NCBI GenBank assembly: GCA_947652115.1
Contig: OX393563.1
Location: 28,049,469 to 28,113,468 of the forward strand
DNA length: 64,000 nucleotides
Source: Blastomussa wellsi
Lineage: Eukaryota > Cnidaria > Anthozoa > Scleractinia > Plerogyridae
Direction of reading: 5' to 3'
The stretch's first letter is position 1. Every line of letters begins with the position of its first letter. Below are positions 34,201 to 44,599 of the stretch, in pieces. A model generated the notes under the pieces. The model saw nothing but the letters and a program-made list of their open reading frames with translations. It had not been told where the DNA came from and did not search any database. The position numbers and the translations under genes are program-made.

Positions 34201-37200
34201 GGATTGGTAAACCTACAGATCAGCTACCGCGCGGTGTCAAAAATTCAAACCGATGTACTCATCGAGCTGGGGCCTGGGTAAAAATGGCCAAAAATAACGG
34301 GTGGGGTGCGGGAGGGAGGGGGAGGGGGGGGAGTGGGCTACAGTAAAATGTACCAGACATCACGAATTTGGCATGGGAACATTATGAAGGGTAAGATTTC
34401 ATGTAAAGAGTGGCCAATAGTCACCAACGGTTACTTCGCAAAACAAACAAACTAGATCGAAATCTCATACATTTCCTCTATTGCCTCAAGCCCCTTTTTT
34501 GCTAAATCAAGACAGATTATTAATATTATTATTATCATTATTATTACTATTATTACTAACATTGCTATTATTATTATTGATTTTCTTTTCGCTCCCTTCT
34601 TGGCCCGATTTTTACGCCTAATTAACATGCCTAACAAGTCTTCATCCTTACAACGTGAGAAGGGGGTCATTAATTCTTTGACCTCGTTTTCATAAATCCA
34701 GTCATATGATGCAGTGTTTCGGACACAAGGCCTAGTTTTGTCAGAATGCATTGAAAAAAAAACTATTGCAACCGGAGAAGCCTATTTTAGACTTTTTCTA
34801 GTCAGCTGGTCTGGAAATATGCAATCTTTAGCCCCTTTACAGTCAGTTGGTCTTGTAATATGGCATTTTATGACTGGATTTATGTAAACAGGGTCAAAGG
34901 AAATTGTGAGCGAAACACCTGCGAAGCTGTATTTTCTCGCCAAAAGCGGTTGTTTTATCGCCAGAAACTCTCTCGAATGTCGACGCTATAAAATTTAAAA
35001 GGATTGGCAGCTTCTATTCTCCTTGGTGACTCACTTATCCGAAAGTTCAGTGCTAGTATTACTGTTATTGTTTCTCTGTCTTGATTCAACAGAACTCGGT
35101 TAGGTAAAGTTGACATGACACTATAGTTCTGAAAGCATCTTTTCGCAAGGACTCACGGTGTCAATGGGCACTATTCTGAACTCAAATCAACGCAAATTAA
35201 TCTAACCTATGTCTTTTCGGAGCAAGAAGATTGCAGTTTGGGCATAACAACAAAATCACGAAGTCTACTAATTCAATTAAATTATTATTTACAACATAAA
35301 AATTAATGGCATCACAGACTTCAAAATTTCCAGCGCAAGAGTTGACCCGGCAAGCCATGCATGGTCTCAAATGATCTGAGGAATAGTGTGTAACATCAAG
35401 GATTCGCTTGATTTTTAGGCAGCTCCGGATTAAAGCTGAGAAATGTACTTTGATTAGTGACCCGCACATGGTTCATGTCGGTCAGCGACCGGAAACTACG
35501 CTTCCGAACTGAACAAATCGCCGTTTAGATCAGCGGAAAACCGATCTGGCACTTCTACCTAGCGGCAAAATCTCCATAAAAAAAGCATGAACATGAATCA
35601 ATCGTACTCACATTAAATAGGGCTCTGTAATTCCACGCTATTCCTCGGTTTTCCCACACAGCTAGCCATTTTCTAGGAAATTGAATGCAATCGCCCGGAT
35701 GTAAGCAGAATTTTTCTAAGTCTTTCGCCACAGAATAGTTCCAGCCACATATCGGCATGGCCGCCTTCGAATCACCCGTGAAGTCCGGTAGGGAGTCCTA
35801 TTTGGTGTGGCGAAGGACTTTTTGCCGTCTAAAGCAAGCACCTCACTATCCCGCCTCGCACAAGTCGTAACGAGTTGTTCAAGTTCACCCGTTAGAGCTT
35901 TGTTTAAGGAAAGATAATAGCCGACGCTTAGATTGCAAATCGTTGGACTTCCACCTTCATTGGACTTAATGATGTCCTCCGGCAAACTTCCTTTAGACGG
36001 CAGGATTGGTAAACCTACAGATCAGCTACCGCGCGGTGTCAAAAATTCAAACCGATGTACTCATCGAGCTGGGGCCTGGGTAAAAATGGCCAAAAATAAC
36101 GGGTGGGGTGCGGGAGGGAGGGGGAGGGGGGGGAGTGGGCAGTGGGCTACAGTAAAATGTACCAGACATCACGAATTTGGCATGGGAACATTATGAAGGG
36201 TAAGATTTCATGCAAAGAGTGGCCAATAGTCACCGACGGTTATTTCGCAAAACAAACAAACTAGATCGAAATCTCATACATTTCCTCTATTGCCTCAAGC
36301 CCCTTTTTTGCTAAATCAAGACAGATTATTAATATTATTATTATCATTATTATTACTATTATTACTAACATTGCTATTATTATTATTGATTTTCTTTTCG
36401 CTCCCTTCTTGGCCCGATTTTTACGCCTAATTAACATGCCTAACAAGTCTTCATCCTTACAACGTGAGAAGGGGGTCATTAATTCTTTGACCTCGTTTTC
36501 ATAAATCCAGTCATATGATGCAGTGTTTCGGACACAAGGCCTAGTTTTGTCAGAATGCATTGAAAAAAAACTATTGCAACCGGAGAAGCCTATTTTAGAC
36601 TTTTTCTAGTCAGCTGGTCTGGAAATATGCAATCTTTAGCCCCTTTACAGTCAGTTGGTCTTGTAATATGGCATTTTATGACTGGATTTATGTAAACAGG
36701 GTCAAAGGAAATTGTGAGCGAAACACCTGCGAAGCTGTATTTTCTCGCCAAAAGCGGTTGTTTTATCGCCAGAAACTCTCTCGAATGTCGACGCTATAAA
36801 ATTTAAAAGGATTGGCAGCTTCTATTCTCCTTGGTGACTCACTTATCCGAAAGTTCAGTGCTAGTATTACTGTTATTGTTACTCTGTCTTGATTCAACAG
36901 AACTCGGTTAGGTAAAGTTGACATGACACTATAGTTCTGAAGGCATCTTTTCGCAAGGACTGACGGTGTCAATGGGCACTATTCTGAACTCAAATCAACG
37001 CAAATTAATCTAACCTATGTCTTTTCGGAGCAAGAAGATTGTAGTTTGGGCATAACAACAAAATCACGAAGTCTACTAATTCAATTAAATTATTATTTAC
37101 AACATAAAAATTAATGGCATCACAGACTTGAAAATTTCCAGCGCAAGAGTTGACCCGGCAAGCCATGCATGGTCTCAAATGATCTGAGGAATAGTGTGTA

Positions 37201-40200
37201 ACATCAAGGATTCGCTTGATTTTTAGGCAGCTCCGGATTAAAGCTGAGAAATGTACTTTGATTAGTGACCCGCACATGGTTCATGTCGGTCAGCGACCGG
37301 AAACTACGCTTCCGAACTGAACAAATCGCCGTTTAGATCAGCGGAAAACCGATCTGGCACTTCTACCTAGCGGCAAAATCTCCATAAAAAAAGCATGAAC
37401 ATGAATCAATCGTACTCACATTAAATAGGGCTCTGTAATTCCACGCTATTCCTCGGTTTTCCCACACAGCTAGCCATTTTCTAGGAAATTGAATGCAATC
37501 GCCCGGATGTAAGCAGAATTTTTCTAAGTCTTTCGCCACAGAATAGTTCCAGCCACATATCGGCATGGCCGCCTTCGAATCACCCGTGAAGTCCGGTAGG
37601 GAGTCCTATTTGGTGTGGCGAAGGACTTTTTGCCGTCTAAAGCAAGCACCTCACTATCCCGCCTCGCACAAGTCGTAACGAGTTGTTCAAGTTCACCCGT
37701 TAGAGCTTTGTTTAAGGAAAGATAATAGCCGACGCTTAGATTGCAAATCGTTGGACTTCCACCTTCATTGGACTTAATGATGTCCTCCGGCAAACTTCCT
37801 TTAGACGGCAGGATTGGTAAACCTACAGATCAGCTACCGCGCGGTGTCAAAAATTCAAACCGATGTACTCATCGAGCTGGGGCCTGGGTAAAAATGGCCA
37901 AAAATAACGGGTGGGGTGCGGGAGGGAGGGGGAGGGGGGGGAGTGGGCAGTGGGCTACAGTAAAATGTACCAGACATCACGAATTTGGCATGGGAACATT
38001 ATGAAGGGTAAGATTTCATGCAAAGAGTGGCCAATAGTCACCGACGGTTATTTCGCAAAACAAACAAACTAGATCGAAATCTCATACATTTCCTCTATTG
38101 CCTCAAGCCCCTTTTTTGCTAAATCAAGACAGATTATTAATATTATTATTATCATTATTATTACTATTATTACTAACATTGCTATTATTATTATTGATTT
38201 TCTTTTCGCTCCCTTCTTGGCCCGATTTTTACGCCTAATTAACATGCCTAACAAGTCTTCATCCTTACAACGTGAGAAGGGGGTCATTAATTCTTTGACC
38301 TCGTTTTCATAAATCCAGTCATATGATGCAGTGTTTCGGACACAAGGCCTAGTTTTGTCAGAATGCATTGAAAAAAAACTATTGCAACCGGAGAAGCCTA
38401 TTTTAGACTTTTTCTAGTCAGCTGGTCTGGAAATATGCAATCTTTAGCCCCTTTACAGTCAGTTGGTCTTGTAATATGGCATTTTATGACTGGATTTATG
38501 TAAACAGGGTCAAAGGAAATTGTGAGCGAAACACCTGCGAAGCTGTATTTTCTCGCCAAAAGCGGTTGTTTTATCGCCAGAAACTCTCTCGAATGTCGAC
38601 GCTATAAAATTTAAAAGGATTGGCAGCTTCTATTCTCCTTGGTGACTCACTTATCCGAAAGTTCAGTGCTAGTATTACTGTTATTGTTACTCTGTCTTGA
38701 TTCAACAGAACTCGGTTAGGTAAAGTTGACATGACACTATAGTTCTGAAGGCATCTTTTCGCAAGGACTGACGGTGTCAATGGGCACTATTCTGAACTCA
38801 AATCAACGCAAATTAATCTAACCTATGTCTTTTCGGAGCAAGAAGATTGTAGTTTGGGCATAACAACAAAATCACGAAGTCTACTAATTCAATTAAATTA
38901 TTATTTACAACATAAAAATTAATGGCATCACAGACTTGAAAATTTCCAGCGCAAGAGTTGACCCGGCAAGCCATGCATGGTCTCAAATGATCTGAGGAAT
39001 AGTGTGTAACATCAAGGATTCGCTTGATTTTTAGGCAGCTCCGGATTAAAGCTGAGAAATGTACTTTGATTAGTGACCCGCACATGGTTCATGTCGGTCA
39101 GCGACCGGAAACTACGCTTCCGAACTGAACAAATCGCCGTTTAGATCAGCGGAAAACCGATCTGGCACTTCTACCTAGCGGCAAAATCTCCATAAAAAAA
39201 GCATGAACATGAATCAATCGTACTCACATTAAATAGGGCTCTGTAATTCCACGCTATTCCTCGGTTTTCCCACACAGCTAGCCATTTTCTAGGAAATTGA
39301 ATGCAATCGCCCGGATGTAACGAAATTTTTTTGCGCGGGACACAATACTACCAAAATTAGAGCAGAATTTTTCTAAGTCTTTCGCCACAGAATAGTTCCA
39401 GCCACATATCGGCATGGCCGCCTTCGAATCACCCGTCAAGTCCGGTAGGGAGTCCTATTTAGTGTGGCGAAGGACTTTTTGCCGTCTAAAGCAAGCACCT
39501 CACTATCCCGCCTCGCACAAGTCGTAACGAGTTGTTCAAGTTCACCCGTTAGAGCTTTGTTTAAGGAAAGATAATAGCCGACGCTTAGATTGCAAATCGT
39601 TGGACTTCCACCTTCATTGGACTTAATGATGTCCTCCGGCAAACTTCCTTTTGACGGCAGGATTGGTAAACCTACAGATCAGCTACCGCGCGGTGTCAAA
39701 AATTCAAACCGATGTACTCATCGAGCTGGGGCCTGGGTAAAAATGGCCAAAAATAACGGGTGGGGTGCGGGAGGGAGGGGGAGGGGGGGGAGTGGGCTAC
39801 AGTAAAATGTACCAGACATCACGAATTTGGCATGGGAACATTATGAAGGGTAAGATTTCATGTAAAGAGTGGCCAATAGTCACCGACGGTTACTTCGCAA
39901 AACAAACAAACTAGATCGAAATCTCATACATTTCCTCTATTGCCTCAAGCCCCTTTTTTGCTAAATCAAGACAGATTATTAATATTATTATTATCATTAT
40001 TATTACTATTATTACTAACATTGCTATTATTATTATTGATTTTCTTTTCGCTCCCTTCTTGGCCCGATTTTTACGCCTAATTAACATGCCTAACAAGTCT
40101 TCATCCTTACAACGTGAGAAGGGGGTCATTAATTCTTTGACCTCGTTTTCATAAATCCAGTCATATGATGCAGTGTTTCGGACACAAGGCCTAGTTTTGT

Positions 40201-42006
40201 CAGAATGCATTGAAAAAAAAACTATTGCAACCGGAGAAGCCTATTTTAGACTTTTTCTAGTCAGCTGGTCTGGAAATATGCAATCTTTAGCCCCTTTACA
40301 GTCAGTTGGTCTTGTAATATGGCATTTTATGACTGGATTTATGTAAACAGGGTCAAAGGAAATTGTGAGCGAAACACCTGCGAAGCTGTATTTTCTCGCC
40401 AAAAGCGGTTGTTTTATCGCCAGAAACTCTCTCGAATGTCGACGCTATAAAATTTAAAAGGATTGGCAGCTTCTATTCTCCTTGGTGACTCACTTATCCG
40501 AAAGTTCAGTGCTAGTATTACTGTTATTGTTTCTCTGTCTTGATTCAACAGAACTCGGTTAGGTAAAGTTGACATGACACTATAGTTCTGAAAGCATCTT
40601 TTCGCAAGGACTCACGGTGTCAATGGGCACTATTCTGAACTCAAATCAACGCAAATTAATCTAACCTATGTCTTTTCGGAGCAAGAAGATTGCAGTTTGG
40701 GCATAACAACAAAATCACGAAGTCTACTAATTCAATTAAATTATTATTTACAACATAAAAATTAATGGCATCACAGACTTGAAAATTTCCAGCGCAAGAG
40801 TTGACCCGGCAAGCCATGCATGGTCTCAAATGATCTGAGGAATAGTGTGTAACATCAAGGATTCGCTTGATTTTTAGGCAGCTCCGGATTAAAGCTGAGA
40901 AATGTACTTTGATTAGTGACCCGCACATGGTTCATGTCGGTCAGCGACCGGAAACTACGCTTCCGAACTGAACAAATCGCCGTTTAGATCAGCGGAAAAC
41001 CGATCTGGCACTTCTACCTAGCGGCAAAATCTCCATAAAAAAAGCATGAACATGAATCAATCGTACTCACATTAAATAGGGCTCTGTAATTCCACGCTAT
41101 TCCTCGGTTTTCCCACACAGCTAGCCATTTTCTAGGAAATTGAATGCAATCGCCCGGATGTAACGAAATTTTTTTGCGCGGGACACAATACTACCAAAAT
41201 TAGAGCAGAATTTTTCTAAGTCTTTCGCCACAGAATAGTTCCAGCCACATATCGGCATGGCCGCCTTCGAATCACCCGTCAAGTCCGGTAGGGAGTCCTA
41301 TTTAGTGTGGCGAAGGACTTTTTGCCGTCTAAAGCAAGCACCTCACTATCCCGCCTCGCACAAGTCGTAACGAGTTGTTCAAGTTCACCCGTTAGAGCTT
41401 TGTTTAAGGAAAGATAATAGCCGACGCTTAGATTGCAAATCGTTGGACTTCCACCTTCATTGGACTTAATGATGTCCTCCGGCAAACTTCCTTTTGACGG
41501 CAGGATTGGTAAACCTACAGATCAGCTACCGCGCGGTGTCAAAAATTCAAACCGATGTACTCATCGAGCTGGGGCCTGGGTAAAAATGGCCAAAAATAAC
41601 GGGTGGGGTGCGGGAGGGAGGGGGAGGGGGGGGAGTGGGCTACAGTAAAATGTACCAGACATCACGAATTTGGCATGGGAACATTATGAAGGGTAAGATT
41701 TCATGTAAAGAGTGGCCAATAGTCACCGACGGTTACTTCGCAAAACAAACAAACTAGATCGAAATCTCATACATTTCCTCTATTGCCTCAAGCCCCTTTT
41801 TTGCTAAATCAAGACAGATTATTAATATTATTATTATCATTATTATTACTATTATTACTAACATTGCTATTATTATTATTGATTTTCTTTTCGCTCCCTT
41901 CTTGGCCCGATTTTTACGCCTAATTAACATGCCTAACAAGTCTTCATCCTTACAACGTGAGAAGGGGGTCATTAATTCTTTGACCTCGTTTTCATAAATC
42001 CAGTCA
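31220..42006 (+). repeat. right-block array units (one-linker type, mosaic of 1808 and 1843 bp)
   Basis: Copies 11-16. They share an A in the G-tract, a CTCGTTTT change in the right TIR and several substitutions absent from the left block. Copies 11, 13 and 14 lack 41 bp (deletion point near 32053, 35704 and 37512) and carry a 7-bp duplication (CAGTGGG) after the G-tract. Copies 12, 15 and 16 have neither. Copies 13 and 16 share four substitutions in their left third (for example TTTCTCTGTC and TTGCAGTTTG), while the right part of copy 13 matches copies 11 and 14. Copy 13 is thus a recombinant. Equivalent copies lie 5459 bp apart. Confidence 0.88.
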
Positions 42007-42797
42007 TATATATTTTAAGGATTTCTTTTACGTGCTGACAATTAACATTTAGCAGGTTTTTAAATTGTATGGCGTCACGTGAAAACAAGCCATACATTAC
42101 TTGTTTTAGTTGCCATCAAGCTCTCTCCTCCCCCTTCTTCTCCGCCCACGAACTATTATTCCTAACAATAAGAACAATGATTGGAAAACATAATAGCCCA
42201 TGTGTAATTTTCTGCTTGATAATTGTAGTTGATACAGTCAATAATCTGTACAATTTGAATATGTGTGTTATTAAATTCGTGACCGTGAAAAGAACAATGC
42301 AGTGATATTAATATTTCAGAACATAGCTGAAGGTGTCTAGACACAATGGCTGAAAAGCATTCTGGAATAGTCTGCAGGTTATCACATCATACTATATAAC
42401 ACTTAAGCTGCCTTGCATGATCTGAAATTCACTTTGACTTTATCCCGGCTTCATCGATCAGTGACTTTAGTTGCTAAACTAACTAGCTTCAGAAGAACGA
42501 AGGTTTTCAGCATTCAGTCTGGGACAACATTCCTCTAAATCGGCCACCGAGTTAACAACATTCTAAAGAAGAAAGGAAAGGTAAATTCAGTGACGTGTTA
42601 TAAGGTGAGGATAGGACTTTCTGGTTTCTTTGAAATGCATGATTTTTGCCCTGTGTTATTTTTGGTTTTTGGACTCCAGTCCTCACATTTCTAATGTTAC
42701 ATCACTTGCGATGATGTGCGTGTGATGCGCGTATGGTGCGCGATTCGATTTGGATCGATTCTTGTTTCTTAGTTGTTGTTGTCTCAATTCTTTGCAG
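42007..42797 (+). promoter_or_regulatory. upstream region, 5' UTR exon and intron of bHLH copy 1
   Basis: After the array ends in TATATATTTT the sequence becomes host-like. A TATA-like ACTATATAAC lies at 42391-42400. A plausible non-coding first exon ends at a donor AAAG/GTAAAT (GT at 42581), and an acceptor TTCTTTGCAG ends at 42797. The intron contains a GCGTGTGATGCGCG-type repeat (about 42716-42745) that is also found, in reverse orientation, upstream of bHLH copy 2 (60650-60715). Splice sites are read by eye. Confidence 0.45.
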
Positions 42798-43221
42798 ATG
42801 CAGCTGAATGAAACTTCTTTTCCAGACGGGACAAGAGTACACGTGGATAAATCCATGGATCAAACTTGTTACAATCAAGCGCTGCTCCAAAATTGTCCCG
42901 CTTTTCTCTTCTCATGGGACCCATAAGTTTGTCCTGAGAGAATTCGAAAGTGTGCAACAGTTACAGGTTACAGAGAAAACTCCATCTTTCCTGCATTCCA
43001 CTTCTAATCCAGTATCACCACCGACAATCCAGAGAGCAAAGCACCGTGGAAGGGAGAGAAAAAGGCAGACACGTTTGAAGGAAGCGTTTGACGTGCTTCG
43101 CAGCGTAATACCTGATTACTTTTCCGAGAGAGAGCCTGGAGACAGACTTTCAAGGATTCAAACTTTGAGACTGGCAATGGAGTACATTGCTGCATTACAA
43201 GAATTGTTAGAGGCCAGTTAA
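42798..43221 (+). CDS. bHLH transcription factor, copy 1 (possibly frame-disrupted)
   Basis: The frame starting at 42808 (137 residues) ends in a clear basic helix-loop-helix domain at ~78-134: basic region with Glu (GRERKRQTR), helix 1 (LKEAFDVLRSVIPDYF), loop (SEREPGDRLS) and helix 2 (RIQTLRLAMEYIAALQELLE). It resembles group A bHLH factors (atonal/achaete-scute/Fer3-like); the subfamily is not certain. Compared with copy 2, the region coding the first ~42 residues lies in another frame: the exon opens with ATG 42798 in the paralog's frame but reaches TAA at 42924-42926, and about 4 extra bases follow before the frames agree. Either the gene uses the 42808 start with a different N terminus, or it is a pseudogene with an intact DNA-binding domain. 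Confidence 0.7.
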
Positions 43222-44599
43222 TTCACTATGTGCTCATAGTTATACTACAATGGTACAAGGAACTGACGTAAGGCAAGAGGAAATTAAACCTTTTTTTCAA
43301 CGCCATTTCAATGTTGATGTAGTTATTAATAACTTGTAAAAATGCAGTCATTAAAAATACTAGTGTCATTGTGTGTAGCTACTCAAAAAACATTGAACAG
43401 TCGCAAAAAAAACAGAGTAATTAATCGTCAACTCAGTGGTTTATCGGCACATATAAAAGGGAGCGACTGAGGACTGAGGACGTTTATGTATGTACAGTTT
43501 CTGCGTGTAATACGATTCGGGGAGAGATGGGTAACTTATGACGGTTTGCCACGCGCTTTATGAAGACGATTGGGGCCGAGACAGGTACAGTTTTTAACAT
43601 TTATCGGCTGGAGCGCGCTGCACTGGAATCTCTTTGCCTCCATGCACCTCTGTGAGAGGCGTGATCTTTTCACGTGTAGAGATGATATGTCTGATGATGT
43701 TTATTCACCTGTGAGATTTTTTCGCGCTCAAGCTTTTAAAGTACGATAAAGTTATTCACTGGATAGGATTAACCACCCTTCACAACAACAGAGGCCAGGA
43801 AACCGATCCCTGTAGTATGCCGCCATGTTTGTTGACGTCCTGTTAAGAGCACATGGGCGCCGTTTTACCCGAAAAATGTCGAACATTTTCCAAACTAAGG
43901 GGCTGCAGTCCTCCGGTTCGCACGTCTATGCGAGCCGCGTACGCGATTTTGAAGCTTCTGACGTGTCTTGGCAAGACTCTTACTGCAGCATTCCCATACA
44001 AAGGTTATACCACTGAAATAGAGCTAACAATATTGGCTTCTTATGTTCAGTAAGGGAAGTTAAACTTTAAACAGAAAGAGGTCCCGGTATTCGTTTTGTA
44101 GCAGGGGGACCTTGAAATATAATACCTTAAATTATCAGGTTTCCTAAACGTTCTCATTTGAACCGTTCACTGTACCCAATTTGCGATGGCAGAAAAAAAA
44201 TGAGAGAAAGCAAAGCTAAAAATTAAAAAAAAAAGGATGCATAGTATTGATGTAAAGGAGCAATTTGATGTATGTTTCGGACATCCGAAACGGAGAGGAA
44301 TATCTCTTTGTTTTGCCGTTGTACTTGCTATGCTTGTATCGTTGTACGAAATGCTGGTGGAGTGGAGATTTGTGAAAACTAAGAGCAAAGCTCAAAAGTC
44401 ACACAACGGGGAAGCCCATTGCGTAAAAAGAATTACAGTGATCACGTGATAATCATGAGGCATCTCGACACACCTAATCCCCTTTTACAAGAAAGCGAAA
44501 CAAGGAACTATATTTTTGACATTCTCTAAACGTCTAATGCTCAATGTTATTAATGCAAATTAATGTTCAATGGTCAATGTTCTTATCTACATCTCAATC
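43222..44599. other. non-coding, no gene recognised
   Basis: 43222-43300 resembles the region after bHLH copy 2 (GTGCTCATAGTTATA) and is probably 3' UTR. From 43300 to 44599 I see only short uninformative frames and AT-rich stretches; the part before 44393 shows no repeat relationship elsewhere in the window. Confidence 0.6.
44393..44470 (+). repeat. ~80-bp direct repeat, copy 1
   Basis: AAAGTCACACAACGGGGAAG at the start and GGCATCTCGACACA at the end match 47141-47221 with a few substitutions. The two copies bracket the decayed Gypsy element. Confidence 0.8.

Larger units (their letters stand above)
12480..42006. repeat. 29.5-kb tandem array of a TIR transposon plus 165-bp satellite
   Basis: At least 16 near-identical copies in the same orientation. 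Left ends lie at 12480, 14466, 16479, 17169, 19176, 21183, 23190, 25199, 27206, 29212, 31220, 33028, 34871, 36679, 38487 and 40330. Periods are about 2007 bp in the left block (two 165-bp linker units) and 1808 or 1843 bp in the right block (one linker unit). The array begins with a transposon left end and stops at 42006 with a transposon right end. A 200-N gap lies inside copy 3, so the true copy number is unknown. Copies differ by only a few substitutions, which indicates recent amplification or ongoing homogenisation. Confidence 0.95.

Noticed and set aside
12489..42000. Repeated small frames of 60-154 codons in each array unit
   Set aside because: They recur only because the DNA recurs. 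They show no domain, and the differences between copies are mostly amino-acid-changing, so I do not call them genes.
12480..42006. Array as an rRNA, snRNA or histone gene cluster
   Set aside because: I looked for 5S rRNA, U1, U2, U5, U6 and histone signatures on both strands of the unit and found none.
42007..42100. Continuation of the Polinton to the right of the array
   Set aside because: No Polinton-like reading frame or repeat appears after 42006; the sequence leads into the bHLH upstream region.
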